This document shows, piece by piece, positions 42,876 to 50,493 of a stretch of DNA of 64,000 bases. The stretch lies in NCBI GenBank assembly GCA_035293805.1, contig DATGMD010000086.1, positions 1 to 64,000 on the forward strand. Reading direction: 5' to 3'. A program made the position numbers and the translations under genes. Source of the DNA: JAJPHF01 sp035293805. Its GTDB lineage: Bacteria > Chloroflexota > UBA6077 > JAJPHF01. How positions within the stretch are numbered: the first letter of the stretch is position 1; each line of letters starts with the position of its first letter. The notes under the pieces were generated by a model. That model was given only the letters and a program-made list of their open reading frames with translations, was not told where the DNA came from and searched no databases.

Positions 42876-44264
42876 TCAGCTCGCGTCGTAGGTCAGGTAG
42901 ACCCCATAGCCATCGGGGCCGTCCATGACCGTCGTCCCGAACCCCGGGGCGACCGCGGCCATCTGGTCGGCCAGGTCGTCGCAGTGCTCCTCTTCGTCCG
43001 CGCCGCAGAACAGCAGCGGGTGGACCAGCGCGTACTGGTTGTCCTGTAGCGGCATCAGCTGGAGCGGCGTGCTCTGGAACTGCTCCGGCGGGAGGACCTG
43101 GCCTACTGCGGGCAAGATCGCGCCCTGGAGCGCCGCGAACGGCGGGGGCCCCGGCGGCACGATGACGGGCACCAGCGTCAGGCACAGGCCCGGCACGGCT
43201 TCGGGCACGATGATCGGGACCGGGGCGGGCAGCGGCGTGGGCACGTCGACCAGGCAGGGCACGACCTGCGGCTGGGCCACGACGGGCGGCGGCACGAACA
43301 CCGGCACGAGCTGAACGACCGGCTGGGGCACCACCACCGCGAGCGGCGGCGGGGGCGGCAGCGCGAACTGCGGCAGCAGCGGGACGAACGGCGCCGGCAC
43401 TACCACGGGGAGCGGCGCTCCGTTGATCGGCGCGATCACGATCGGCGGGTGGGGTACCCGCACCAGCGACGGCGCCGGGAAGCCGTTCACGGGCGCCGTT
43501 ACGAACGGCGCGTTCAGCGACGAGGTCACCCACGAGATGTTGCGCCGCGGCGTATGGGCCTCGGCCGGGCGGTAGCGCCAACCCGGGTCCCCGGCCGCAT
43601 CGCCATGGTGCGGCGCGGGATCGGCCGCGACAGCGTTGCCGCGTCGGTTGGGCGGTGGGTCGGCCGCCGGCGCGACGTTCGGCGCTGGCCCCGCCGCGGT
43701 CTGGTGGCGCGGCCCCGGATCGGCCGCCGGTGCGGCCCCCGGCGTCGTGGCCGTCGTCGTGCGATGGCGCGGCGGTGGGTCGGCCGCCGGCGCGGGGCTC
43801 GGCGCTGGCTCCGCCGCCTGGTTGTGGTGGGGCGGCGGATCCGCCGCCGGCGCCGGGTTGGCCCCCGCGGTTACCGTGTGGTGCCGCGGCGCCGGGTCGG
43901 CCGGAGGCGGCGGGCTAGGCGCCGCGGTCGTCTCGGGGCCTCGTTGCCGCGGCGGCTCGGCCGCCGGCGCGGCAGGCTCGCGGTGGCGTTGTTGGGCGGG
44001 TGCCGCGGGGGCCGGCTCGGCCGTCGTGACCGTGCGCTCCCGACGTTGCGGCGCGGCGGCCGGGGCGCTCCGCTCAGCCGCGCCCTCGCCTTGCCCGCGG
44101 CGATAGGCGCCCCCGGCGGTTTCCGTGTGCGCCGGGGCGGCCCCATTCCCTGAACAGCGCCGCCCTGCCCCCGAGCACTGTGCGAACGCGAGCGGGGGCG
44201 CGGTGGCGCTGAGCGTGACCACCAGAGCCAGGATGCGCAACCACCGAGAGTATGAGCGAGTCAT
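42876..44264 (-). CDS. Secreted Pro/Ala-rich protein with PADP repeats
   Basis: About 462 residues. A signal peptide (residues 1-29, cut after LAFA) leads into a low-complexity linker in which a roughly 20-residue unit ending A-A-D-P-x-P-R-H recurs about seven times (100-230). A Pro/Val-rich beta-like region (250-400) and an acidic C-terminus with CGADEEEHCDD follow. Two Cys pairs could form disulfides. ATG 44264 follows GGGAGGA. No enzyme domain is recognised; a wall-spanning or adhesin-like role is possible. Confidence 0.75.
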   Translation of the reverse strand: MTRSYSRWLRILALVVTLSATAPPLAFAQCSGAGRRCSGNGAAPAHTETAGGAYRRGQGEGAAERSAPAAAPQRRERTVTTAEPAPAAPAQQRHREPAAPAAEPPRQRGPETTAAPSPPPPADPAPRHHTVTAGANPAPAADPPPHHNQAAEPAPSPAPAADPPPRHRTTTATTPGAAPAADPGPRHQTAAGPAPNVAPAADPPPNRRGNAVAADPAPHHGDAAGDPGWRYRPAEAHTPRRNISWVTSSLNAPFVTAPVNGFPAPSLVRVPHPPIVIAPINGAPLPVVVPAPFVPLLPQFALPPPPPLAVVVPQPVVQLVPVFVPPPVVAQPQVVPCLVDVPTPLPAPVPIIVPEAVPGLCLTLVPVIVPPGPPPFAALQGAILPAVGQVLPPEQFQSTPLQLMPLQDNQYALVHPLLFCGADEEEHCDDLADQMAAVAPGFGTTVMDGPDGYGVYLTYDAS

Positions 44265-44416
44265 AGGGTCCTCCCGTCTACTCGCCGGGCGCAAACAATA
44301 GTAATAGGACCGTAACTCGCGGTCGCCGGACTTACAATAGATTCCGCGACCGATAACATGCCAGACAGGGGATGGACTCTGGCGTCGGCGCTAAGCACTC
44401 GGCCAGAGATAAGATA

Positions 44417-44455
44417 ATAGTGGGTCTGTTTGGCGAAGCCAAACAGACCCACTAT
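44417..44455 (-). terminator. Terminator hairpin of the FHA-ABC/FtsX operon
   Basis: Perfect 18-bp stem (44417-44434 with 44438-44455) with a GAA triloop. On the minus strand it is followed by ATTATCTTATC. The apex shares TGTTTGGCGAA with the hairpin at 19403. Confidence 0.8.
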
Positions 44456-44470
44456 CTCTGGGCCGGCAGC

Positions 44471-45043
44471 TTAGGCGCCCGATTGGAGAGCCGCGGCCAG
44501 CCGGCCGTCCAGGCTCTGAGCCAGGCGCACCGCCAGGTCGCTCTGCGGCGCCGCGCCCAAGGACGTGACTGCCACGGCCGTCACCACATCCCGGCGGCGC
44601 AGCGCGACGAACGCCGTGCTCACGCTAATCGCGCCGCCCATCGCTTGGTTGGTCACCGTGAATGCCCGGCTCGCGTCCCCCAGCGGCGGCACGGCGAGGT
44701 CGACGGGATTGCCGCCCAGGCCCGTGCGGAAGCGCTCGGCGAGCCGGTCGACGCTCGTGCTCGTGTCCGGGTCCTCGCTGAGGACGTTCACGATGCCCAT
44801 GATCGGCGGGTCGCCCGTGCCGTTGCCGATGAACGTCGCCAGGTACGTCGGCGTGCCCTGCTCGCTGGGCCGCGGGCCGCTGCGGTCCGGGACGAGCGTC
44901 AGCCCCGCCGGCAGGTCCGCCTCCGTCAACGCCGAGGCGGCCAGGACGCTGGTGGCGTCGGCTTGCTGCGCGTGGCCGAGCGCCGGCCAGGCTAGCGGGG
45001 CGAGTGTGAGCGCCACGAGCGCCACACCGATCCATCGTCCCAT
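44471..45043 (-). CDS. Secreted protein of unknown function, last gene of the FHA-ABC/FtsX operon
   Basis: 190 residues with a clear signal peptide (cut after GHA, about residue 25). The mature part is a mixed alpha/beta domain with ALTEADLPAGLTLVPD, a central MGIVNVLS strand and a long C-terminal helix. It resembles extracytoplasmic sensor-like domains of the PknH or lipoprotein type, though I cannot name a family. ATG 45043 (or GTG 45046) follows AGGAGGGA. It ends the operon, before the terminator. Confidence 0.75.
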   Translation of the reverse strand: MGRWIGVALVALTLAPLAWPALGHAQQADATSVLAASALTEADLPAGLTLVPDRSGPRPSEQGTPTYLATFIGNGTGDPPIMGIVNVLSEDPDTSTSVDRLAERFRTGLGGNPVDLAVPPLGDASRAFTVTNQAMGGAISVSTAFVALRRRDVVTAVAVTSLGAAPQSDLAVRLAQSLDGRLAAALQSGA

Positions 45044-45077
45044 CACGTCCCTCCTCGGGCCAGTCTGCTGCCCCGCC

Positions 45078-46187
45078 TTACAGGGCGTCCACGATGCTGC
45101 CGTCGCGCATCGCGATCCGCCGCGACGCTTGCCGCGCTAGCGCGGGATCGTGGGTGACCATCAGCACGGTCGTGCCGGCGGCGACGAGCGCGCGGAACAG
45201 CTCGAAGATCTGGCGGCCGGTCTGCTCGTCCAGGTTGCCCGTCGGCTCGTCGGCCACCAGCACCGCCGGGTCGTTGGCCAGCGCGCGCGCGATGGCCACG
45301 CGCTGCTGCTCTCCGCCCGACAGCGCGTTGGGCAGCCGGTCCGCCAGGTGCGCCATGCCCACCTGCGCGAGCACCTCCATGGCCCGCGCGCGCTGCGCGG
45401 CGCCACGGTAAGTGTGGCAGAAGGCCATCGGCAGCCGCACGTTCTCGGCGACCGTCAGCGTCGGCAGCAGCTGGAAGAACTGAAACACGATGCCAATCGT
45501 GCGGCCCCGCCAGCTGACCAGCGCGTTCGGGCTGATCTCGCGGAGATTCTGGTCGTCCACGATCACCTCGCCCGCGTCGGGCCGGTCGATCCCCGTGATG
45601 ATGTTGAGCAGCGTCGACTTGCCCGACCCCGACGGCCCGACGATCGCGACGAACTCCCCCGCCTGGACGGTCAGGCTGACCCCGCGGAGCACGGGGAGCG
45701 GCCCGGCGGTCGTCGGGTATGTCTTGACCACGTCGCGCAGCCAGATGAGCGGCGTGCCCGGCCGCGCCCGCGCCCGACCGCGTTGCCCCGCGGGCGCGGC
45801 GCCGCCGGGGCTCGTCGGGGCGAGGCTGCCGCCGAGGCCGCCCGCGCGGAAGGTCACCAGCAGGCGCCCCAGCCGAATCGTGTCGCCGGGGGCGAGAAAC
45901 GTCGGGCGCGTCACCCACTGGTCGTTGACGGCCGTCCGGTCGGCGCCCGCCAGGTTGATGAGTACCCAGCCCGTCGGGAAGCGCTCGAGCCGCGCGTGGC
46001 AGTCCGCGATCAACGGGTCGTCGACGACGATGTCGTTCGTGGGCGCTCGCCCGATGGTCAGCGCGTCGCCCGCGAGGGGCAAGCGGCGCGCGTCGGCCAG
46101 CCGCAGCTCGTCGTGGCCCCCGGCCGCGCCGTGCTCCGCGGGCGGCGTCGCCTGGATCACGGCAGGGCTCCCATCGCGCGATGTCAT
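45078..46187 (-). CDS. FHA domain-ABC ATPase fusion (MacB/LolD-type)
   Basis: 369 residues. The N-terminal FHA domain (about 35-120) has GRAPTNDIVVDD and DCHARLE in place of the usual GR...S...H phosphothreonine-binding residues. A MacB/LolD-like ATPase follows, with Walker A GPSGSGKST, a Q-loop with FQFFQLLPTLTV, signature LSGGEQQRV and Walker B VLVADEP. ATG 46187 follows AAAAGGAG. It pairs with the FtsX-type permease upstream. The FHA domain would let Ser/Thr phosphorylation control the exporter; no kinase gene lies in the window. Confidence 0.9.
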   Translation of the reverse strand: MTSRDGSPAVIQATPPAEHGAAGGHDELRLADARRLPLAGDALTIGRAPTNDIVVDDPLIADCHARLERFPTGWVLINLAGADRTAVNDQWVTRPTFLAPGDTIRLGRLLVTFRAGGLGGSLAPTSPGGAAPAGQRGRARARPGTPLIWLRDVVKTYPTTAGPLPVLRGVSLTVQAGEFVAIVGPSGSGKSTLLNIITGIDRPDAGEVIVDDQNLREISPNALVSWRGRTIGIVFQFFQLLPTLTVAENVRLPMAFCHTYRGAAQRARAMEVLAQVGMAHLADRLPNALSGGEQQRVAIARALANDPAVLVADEPTGNLDEQTGRQIFELFRALVAAGTTVLMVTHDPALARQASRRIAMRDGSIVDAL

Positions 46188-46287
46188 GCAGCGCTCCTTT
46201 TCGCGGCACGCGCCAGCCCGAGCTTGTTCACCGGCCCCGCGCGTCCGTGCCATTACGTCAAACGGCCCGCTCGCCCGCGCCAGGCGC

Positions 46288-48657
46288 TCAGGCGTAGCGC
46301 AGTATCTCCGCGATGCGGACCCGCGACGCGAGCAGCGCCGGGCCCAGACTCGCGGCGAGCGCGATCGCGAGCGTCGCCAGCAGGGTGCCGCGCACGCCCG
46401 TGGCCGGGAACGCGTACTGGAGCGGGATCAGCTTGTCGCTCAGGAAGCCCACCAGCAGCCTGCTGGCCGGCGCCCCGAGCGCCACGCCCAGGCCCCAGCC
46501 GAACAGCCCCAGTAGCAGGCCTTCCAGCAGGAAGGTCCCCACGAGGGTGCGATTGGGCGCCCCCACCGAGCGCAAGACGCCGATCTCGCGGCGCCGCTCC
46601 AGCACGTTCATCGCCAGCGTGCCGAACAGGCCCAGCCCGGCCACCAGCGCCACCACCAGGACGACCAGCGAGAAGAGCAGCGCGAAGCCGACGAAGATCC
46701 GCTGCGTGTTCTCCTGCTGCTCGTAGATCTTCACCGGCGCGTTGCCCAGTCCCGCGTTGGCCAGCGTGTCGCTGAGCGTGCGCGCCTGCGCGTCGACGTT
46801 GGCCCGGCTCTCGTCCGCGAGCCGCACGTAGAGCTGGTTGCCGCGGTTCTCGGGATAGTCCGCGAGCGTCCGCACCGCCTCGTAGGGCGCGTACACGGCG
46901 CCCTCCGGCGCGAACGCGTCCGCGCCCGCGCCCGGCACGATGCCCACCACGGTCCAGTGTTGCGCGGGGTGATTGCCGTTCGCCAGCGTTAGCGTGCCGC
47001 CCACGCCCAGGTCGTGCCGCTGGGCCAGTCGGTCGGTGATCACCGCCTGGTCCGTCGCGCCGCCGTCCAGCCATTTCCCGCCCTCGCGCACGGTGCTGGT
47101 CGCGAAGATCGTCGTGTCCGAGGGCAGCCCGGTCACGTTCACCGTCTTGTCGTCGACCTTGGCCGACGTGACGAGCCACAGCTCGCGCTGGTCGATGCCC
47201 GCCGTGTTGGCGAGCGCCGTGTCGATCGCGCCGCGTTCGGCCGGGCTGTCGAAGCCCAGCATCACGTCGGCGCGCAGCGCCTCGCGCGTCGTGCGCAGGG
47301 TCAGCGATAGCGCCGTCAGCGCCGCCAACACGGCCAGGAGCAGCGCAGTGGTCACCGTGAGCCCGAGCAGCGTGAACCAGGCGCGGTACGGCTGCCGGAA
47401 CACGTTGCGTGTGGCGAGCAGCGCGGCCGGGGGGAGCGCGTGCAGCCGCAGCACCAGGCGGTCCCACGGCCCGCGGCCGAAGCGCGCGGATAGTCCGTAC
47501 GAAATGAGCGCCTCGCGGACGGTCACCCGCGCGCCGAGCCAGCTGGGGACGAAACCGGCCACCAGACAGGTGCCGAGGCCGATCGCCGCCGCCAGGCCGA
47601 TCGCCCCAGGGCTCACCGTGATGGCGGCCGGCGGCTCGCCCAGCGCTGCGGCCTGCGCGCCCTGCGCCCAGATCGCCAGGCCGATGCCCGCGACGAGGCC
47701 CAGGCTCGTGCCGAGCACGCCGTAGAGCAGCGCCAGCGCCAGGTACACGAGCATGACCTGCTGGGTCGTGCCCCCGATCGCCTTCATCGTGCCGATCTGC
47801 GGCCGCTGCTCCAGCACGATCGTGGCGACCGTGTTGATTACCAGCAGGCCGCTGGCGAAGGCGCCAAACAGCCCGAACGCCAGCAGGATCGTGCGTAGCG
47901 CCGCCAGCACGTCGTGGCCGGGCACCTGCGCGGGGTCCTGCACCTGGCTCGCCAGCACCGTGACCTCGTCGCCCTCCAGGGTCTCGCGGACCCGCGTCTG
48001 CGTGTATTCCCGCCACGCGGCCGTGCTGTTGTTGCGCATCGCGACCAGCACGCGGTTGTCGCCGTCTAGCTTGAGCTGGGCCAGGGCGTCGTCGCGGGTC
48101 AGCCAGGCCGCGGCGAAGCCCACCACCGGCGCCGCGGCGACGTTGGGATTCTCGCCGAAGCCGACGATCGTGTAGGTGCGCTCCGCGCCGTCGCTGCCGA
48201 CGAGCGTGACCTGCTGGCCGATGCTCAGGTCGTACTTCCGGCGCGAGGCTTGCTCGAACAGTATCTCGCCGCGGCCGGGCGCCGCCCCCTGCACGATTCG
48301 CACCCGGTCAAGGGTGTCGGGGTTCTGGAAGTCGGCAATGCCCTGGATGGCCAGGTTCTCGTCGCGGTCGTTGCCCGGGGCCTTCCACCGCGTGCTGCCC
48401 ACCACCCGCCCCTCGACGGTCCGGACGTTGGGCAGCGCCGCCAGGTCGGCGCGGGGCGCCGCGCCGAACGGCGTCGTGTCCACCGTCAGGTCGGGCGGGT
48501 TGGAGGCCGCGTACTTCTCGGTCGCGCTCTGCGCGAACTGCTCGCCCAGCAAGATGATCGCGCTTACCCCGAACACGGCCACGGCCACGCTGAAGACCAC
48601 CAGACCGGTTCGCAGCTTGCGGGCGCGTAGGTCGCCCCATGCCTTCTTCAGAATCAT
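46288..48657 (-). CDS. FtsX/MacB-type ABC permease
   Basis: 789 residues with a first membrane helix after ILKKAWGDLRARKLRTGLVV, a large extracytoplasmic domain, then two FtsX blocks of three or four helices each (about 275-420 and 660-785), plus a second extracytoplasmic domain between. The C-terminal ERRREIGVLRSVGAPNRTLV is the FtsX coupling-helix signature. Such proteins do mechanotransmission or lipoprotein or peptide export rather than import. It is followed by the FHA-ABC gene about 100 bp on. Confidence 0.9.
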   Translation of the reverse strand: MILKKAWGDLRARKLRTGLVVFSVAVAVFGVSAIILLGEQFAQSATEKYAASNPPDLTVDTTPFGAAPRADLAALPNVRTVEGRVVGSTRWKAPGNDRDENLAIQGIADFQNPDTLDRVRIVQGAAPGRGEILFEQASRRKYDLSIGQQVTLVGSDGAERTYTIVGFGENPNVAAAPVVGFAAAWLTRDDALAQLKLDGDNRVLVAMRNNSTAAWREYTQTRVRETLEGDEVTVLASQVQDPAQVPGHDVLAALRTILLAFGLFGAFASGLLVINTVATIVLEQRPQIGTMKAIGGTTQQVMLVYLALALLYGVLGTSLGLVAGIGLAIWAQGAQAAALGEPPAAITVSPGAIGLAAAIGLGTCLVAGFVPSWLGARVTVREALISYGLSARFGRGPWDRLVLRLHALPPAALLATRNVFRQPYRAWFTLLGLTVTTALLLAVLAALTALSLTLRTTREALRADVMLGFDSPAERGAIDTALANTAGIDQRELWLVTSAKVDDKTVNVTGLPSDTTIFATSTVREGGKWLDGGATDQAVITDRLAQRHDLGVGGTLTLANGNHPAQHWTVVGIVPGAGADAFAPEGAVYAPYEAVRTLADYPENRGNQLYVRLADESRANVDAQARTLSDTLANAGLGNAPVKIYEQQENTQRIFVGFALLFSLVVLVVALVAGLGLFGTLAMNVLERRREIGVLRSVGAPNRTLVGTFLLEGLLLGLFGWGLGVALGAPASRLLVGFLSDKLIPLQYAFPATGVRGTLLATLAIALAASLGPALLASRVRIAEILRYA

Positions 48658-48696
48658 GGCGTCAACGCTTCCACGGCTGCTGGCACCAGGCGCCAC

Positions 48697-50043
48697 TCAT
48701 TCGCCGGCGGTGCCCGCCGCCGCGGCGGCGATGGCGCTCTCGGCGGTCGCGACGCAGTGCTGCGCGTCCGCGTCGTCGGGCACCAGCGCCAGCGCCTGGC
48801 GGCAGCGCTCGGCCGCATCCGGCGCCGCGTCGGCGTTCAGCGCGGACTGCCCCCAGGCGAGCCAGGCGGCGAACAGGCGGCCCTTCAGGCTGCGTGCCCC
48901 CAGGCTGTCCAGGTAGTCGGGCGCCTGGGCGTAGACGGCGCTGAACTGCGAGACGGCCGTCGGCCAGTCGCCCACGACCATCGCTTTCTCCCCGGCCTGG
49001 TACGCCGCCAGCCGCTGCGCGTCGGTCTGCGCGGCGCTCGAATCGGGCTGATAGGTCAACGCCTGCTGGAAGTCGGTCGCCGCCTGCCCGAGCGTGTCCG
49101 CGGCCGCCAGGCGCTGCTCGCCGCGGCCCACGTAGGCGGCGGCCAGCGCGTCCGCCAGGCCCGCGTGGTCGGGGTCGCGCGCGTGCATGATCCGGCAGGC
49201 CTTGATCGCGTCGTCCCAGCTCTTGGCGTCTACCGCCCCCTGGCAGCGCGCGAGCAGGTCCGCGTCGCTCTCCAGCGTCGGCACGGGCGTCAAGGCCTCC
49301 GCGTCCACCGCCCGCGGCGCCACCGTGCCGCCGCGGCGCACGACGAGCATCGCCATGAGCAGGATGATCGCGAAGATGAGCGCCCAGGTGGGGAAGGCCT
49401 GCCGGTTGGCGGCCGCCGCGAGCGCCGGCCGCGCCGGCCCTAGCCACCCCGCCGCGGCAGCGGGGACCGCGCGCAGGCCCGGCACCCGCTGGAGGGCGCT
49501 CTGTCCCACCGCCTGTGCCCACGACGACCACGGACCCAGGCCCCGGCCAACCAGACGGCCGACCCGGCTGCCCCCGACCTCCGCGGCGTGGCTCGTGGCC
49601 CGCGACCACTCCAGCGGGGCCGCCGCGCCGCCCGGGCGGCCCCGCAGCGCCTCCGCGCGGTAGCGATAGGCGTCCGGATAGGCGTTCGGCGCCTCTTCGA
49701 CCACGGCGGTCAGCGCCGCCGCGGCTGCTGCCCGGTCGCCGCGACGCAGGGCGTCCCGCCCCTGCTCGTAGAGCGCGTGGACCACGTCGGCCCGCTCCAG
49801 AACGATCTGCCCCGCCGCCGGCCCAGCCGGCGCCTCCCCGGGCGCGACGGTCGGGGCCACCGGCGCGCTCGGCGCGGGCGCCGCGCCGTCCGGCGTGATG
49901 GGCAGCCCGCACTCGAAACAGAAGCGGGCGTGCGCCGGCAGGTCCGTCCCGCACCGCGCGCACACGTGGCGCAGGCGGACGCCGCACGCCAGGCAGAACT
50001 TGGCGGCGGGCGGATTCTCTTCCTGACAGGAAGGACAGCGCAC
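48697..50043 (-). CDS. Zinc-ribbon membrane protein with TPR-like repeats
   Basis: 448 residues from GTG 50043. The N-terminus carries four CxxC knuckles (CPSCQEEN, FCLACG, CARCG, FCFECG; residues 2-52), a double zinc ribbon. After a Pro/Ala linker come helical repeats, one transmembrane helix near 232-252 (TWALIFAIILLMAMLVV) and TPR-like repeats to the C-terminus, including tetratrico-type ALTYQPDS and ALALVPDD. It is first in the operon with the FtsX permease and FHA-ATPase, and may scaffold them. Its start is GTG because the ribbon begins at residue 2 and GGAG precedes it. Confidence 0.8.
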   Translation of the reverse strand: MRCPSCQEENPPAAKFCLACGVRLRHVCARCGTDLPAHARFCFECGLPITPDGAAPAPSAPVAPTVAPGEAPAGPAAGQIVLERADVVHALYEQGRDALRRGDRAAAAAALTAVVEEAPNAYPDAYRYRAEALRGRPGGAAAPLEWSRATSHAAEVGGSRVGRLVGRGLGPWSSWAQAVGQSALQRVPGLRAVPAAAAGWLGPARPALAAAANRQAFPTWALIFAIILLMAMLVVRRGGTVAPRAVDAEALTPVPTLESDADLLARCQGAVDAKSWDDAIKACRIMHARDPDHAGLADALAAAYVGRGEQRLAAADTLGQAATDFQQALTYQPDSSAAQTDAQRLAAYQAGEKAMVVGDWPTAVSQFSAVYAQAPDYLDSLGARSLKGRLFAAWLAWGQSALNADAAPDAAERCRQALALVPDDADAQHCVATAESAIAAAAAGTAGE

Positions 50044-50128
50044 TATGGACTGCTCCAGACCCCAGCGCGACGCGCCGGTGGTGGCAGTGCTCGTGTCCAC
50101 GTGTTGGCGACCAGACGGAGGGGAAAGA

Positions 50129-50156
50129 ATCAGCGGGCGGCGCGCCGCCCGCTGAT
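50129..50156. promoter_or_regulatory. 28-bp perfect palindrome upstream of the zinc-ribbon gene
   Basis: A gapless palindrome centred on 50142/50143, 86 bp upstream of the GTG. It could be a regulator site or an RNA cruciform. GC content is extreme. Confidence 0.4.
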
Positions 50157-50183
50157 CACGGCACACCGATTATCTCGGCTGAT

Positions 50184-50214
50184 GCGCCGCGCGGAGGTGC
50201 GCGGCGCGCGGCGC
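50184..50214 (-). terminator. Hairpin after the Trp-rich micropeptide
   Basis: A perfect 10-bp stem GCGCCGCGCG/CGCGCGGCGC around an 11-nt loop, starting 8 nt past the micropeptide stop. Confidence 0.55.
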
Positions 50215-50222
50215 GGGTCCCG

Positions 50223-50291
50223 TTACCACAACCACCAGAAGATGTTGTAGAAGAACCCGGGCACCCAGGAGAACCAAGGCCACCAGAACAT
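50223..50291 (-). CDS. Trp/Phe-rich micropeptide, 22 residues
   Basis: ATG 50291 follows AGAGGAG with seven-base spacing. The 22 residues include seven Trp and five Phe, starting MFWWPWFSW and ending NIFWWLW, with no charged residue. It would form one short aromatic membrane helix. A hairpin follows the TAA closely, making a complete small transcription unit. It is too short for normal annotation. It could be a membrane-active peptide, a regulatory leader for the zinc-ribbon operon, or a chance ORF; the ribosome site and hairpin argue for reality. Confidence 0.5.
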   Translation of the reverse strand: MFWWPWFSWVPGFFYNIFWWLW

Positions 50292-50493
50292 TCTTGACTC
50301 CTCTCGTCTTCACGGTCTCGCCGCCGCCGGGCCGGCCCCCCGTCGCCCCGCGGCAAATCGACACAGCCCTGCAGCAGAATTCATGCCAGCCGCAAACACC
50401 GCTCCGGGCCGGCGGTGTCCGCTGCTGGCTCTCCAGGCTGGTGTGCTGGTCCGGCACGGCCAAGCCCGCGCGATCAAGGGCCAGGCGGGCGGC

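Noticed and set aside
42571..43581. Long N-terminal extension of the GT9 protein
   Set aside because: It is antisense to the terminator and the secreted Pro-rich gene and has no domain.
45150..46775. Large plus-strand frames over the ABC genes
   Set aside because: They are Arg/Ala/Pro-rich mirrors of conserved minus-strand proteins.
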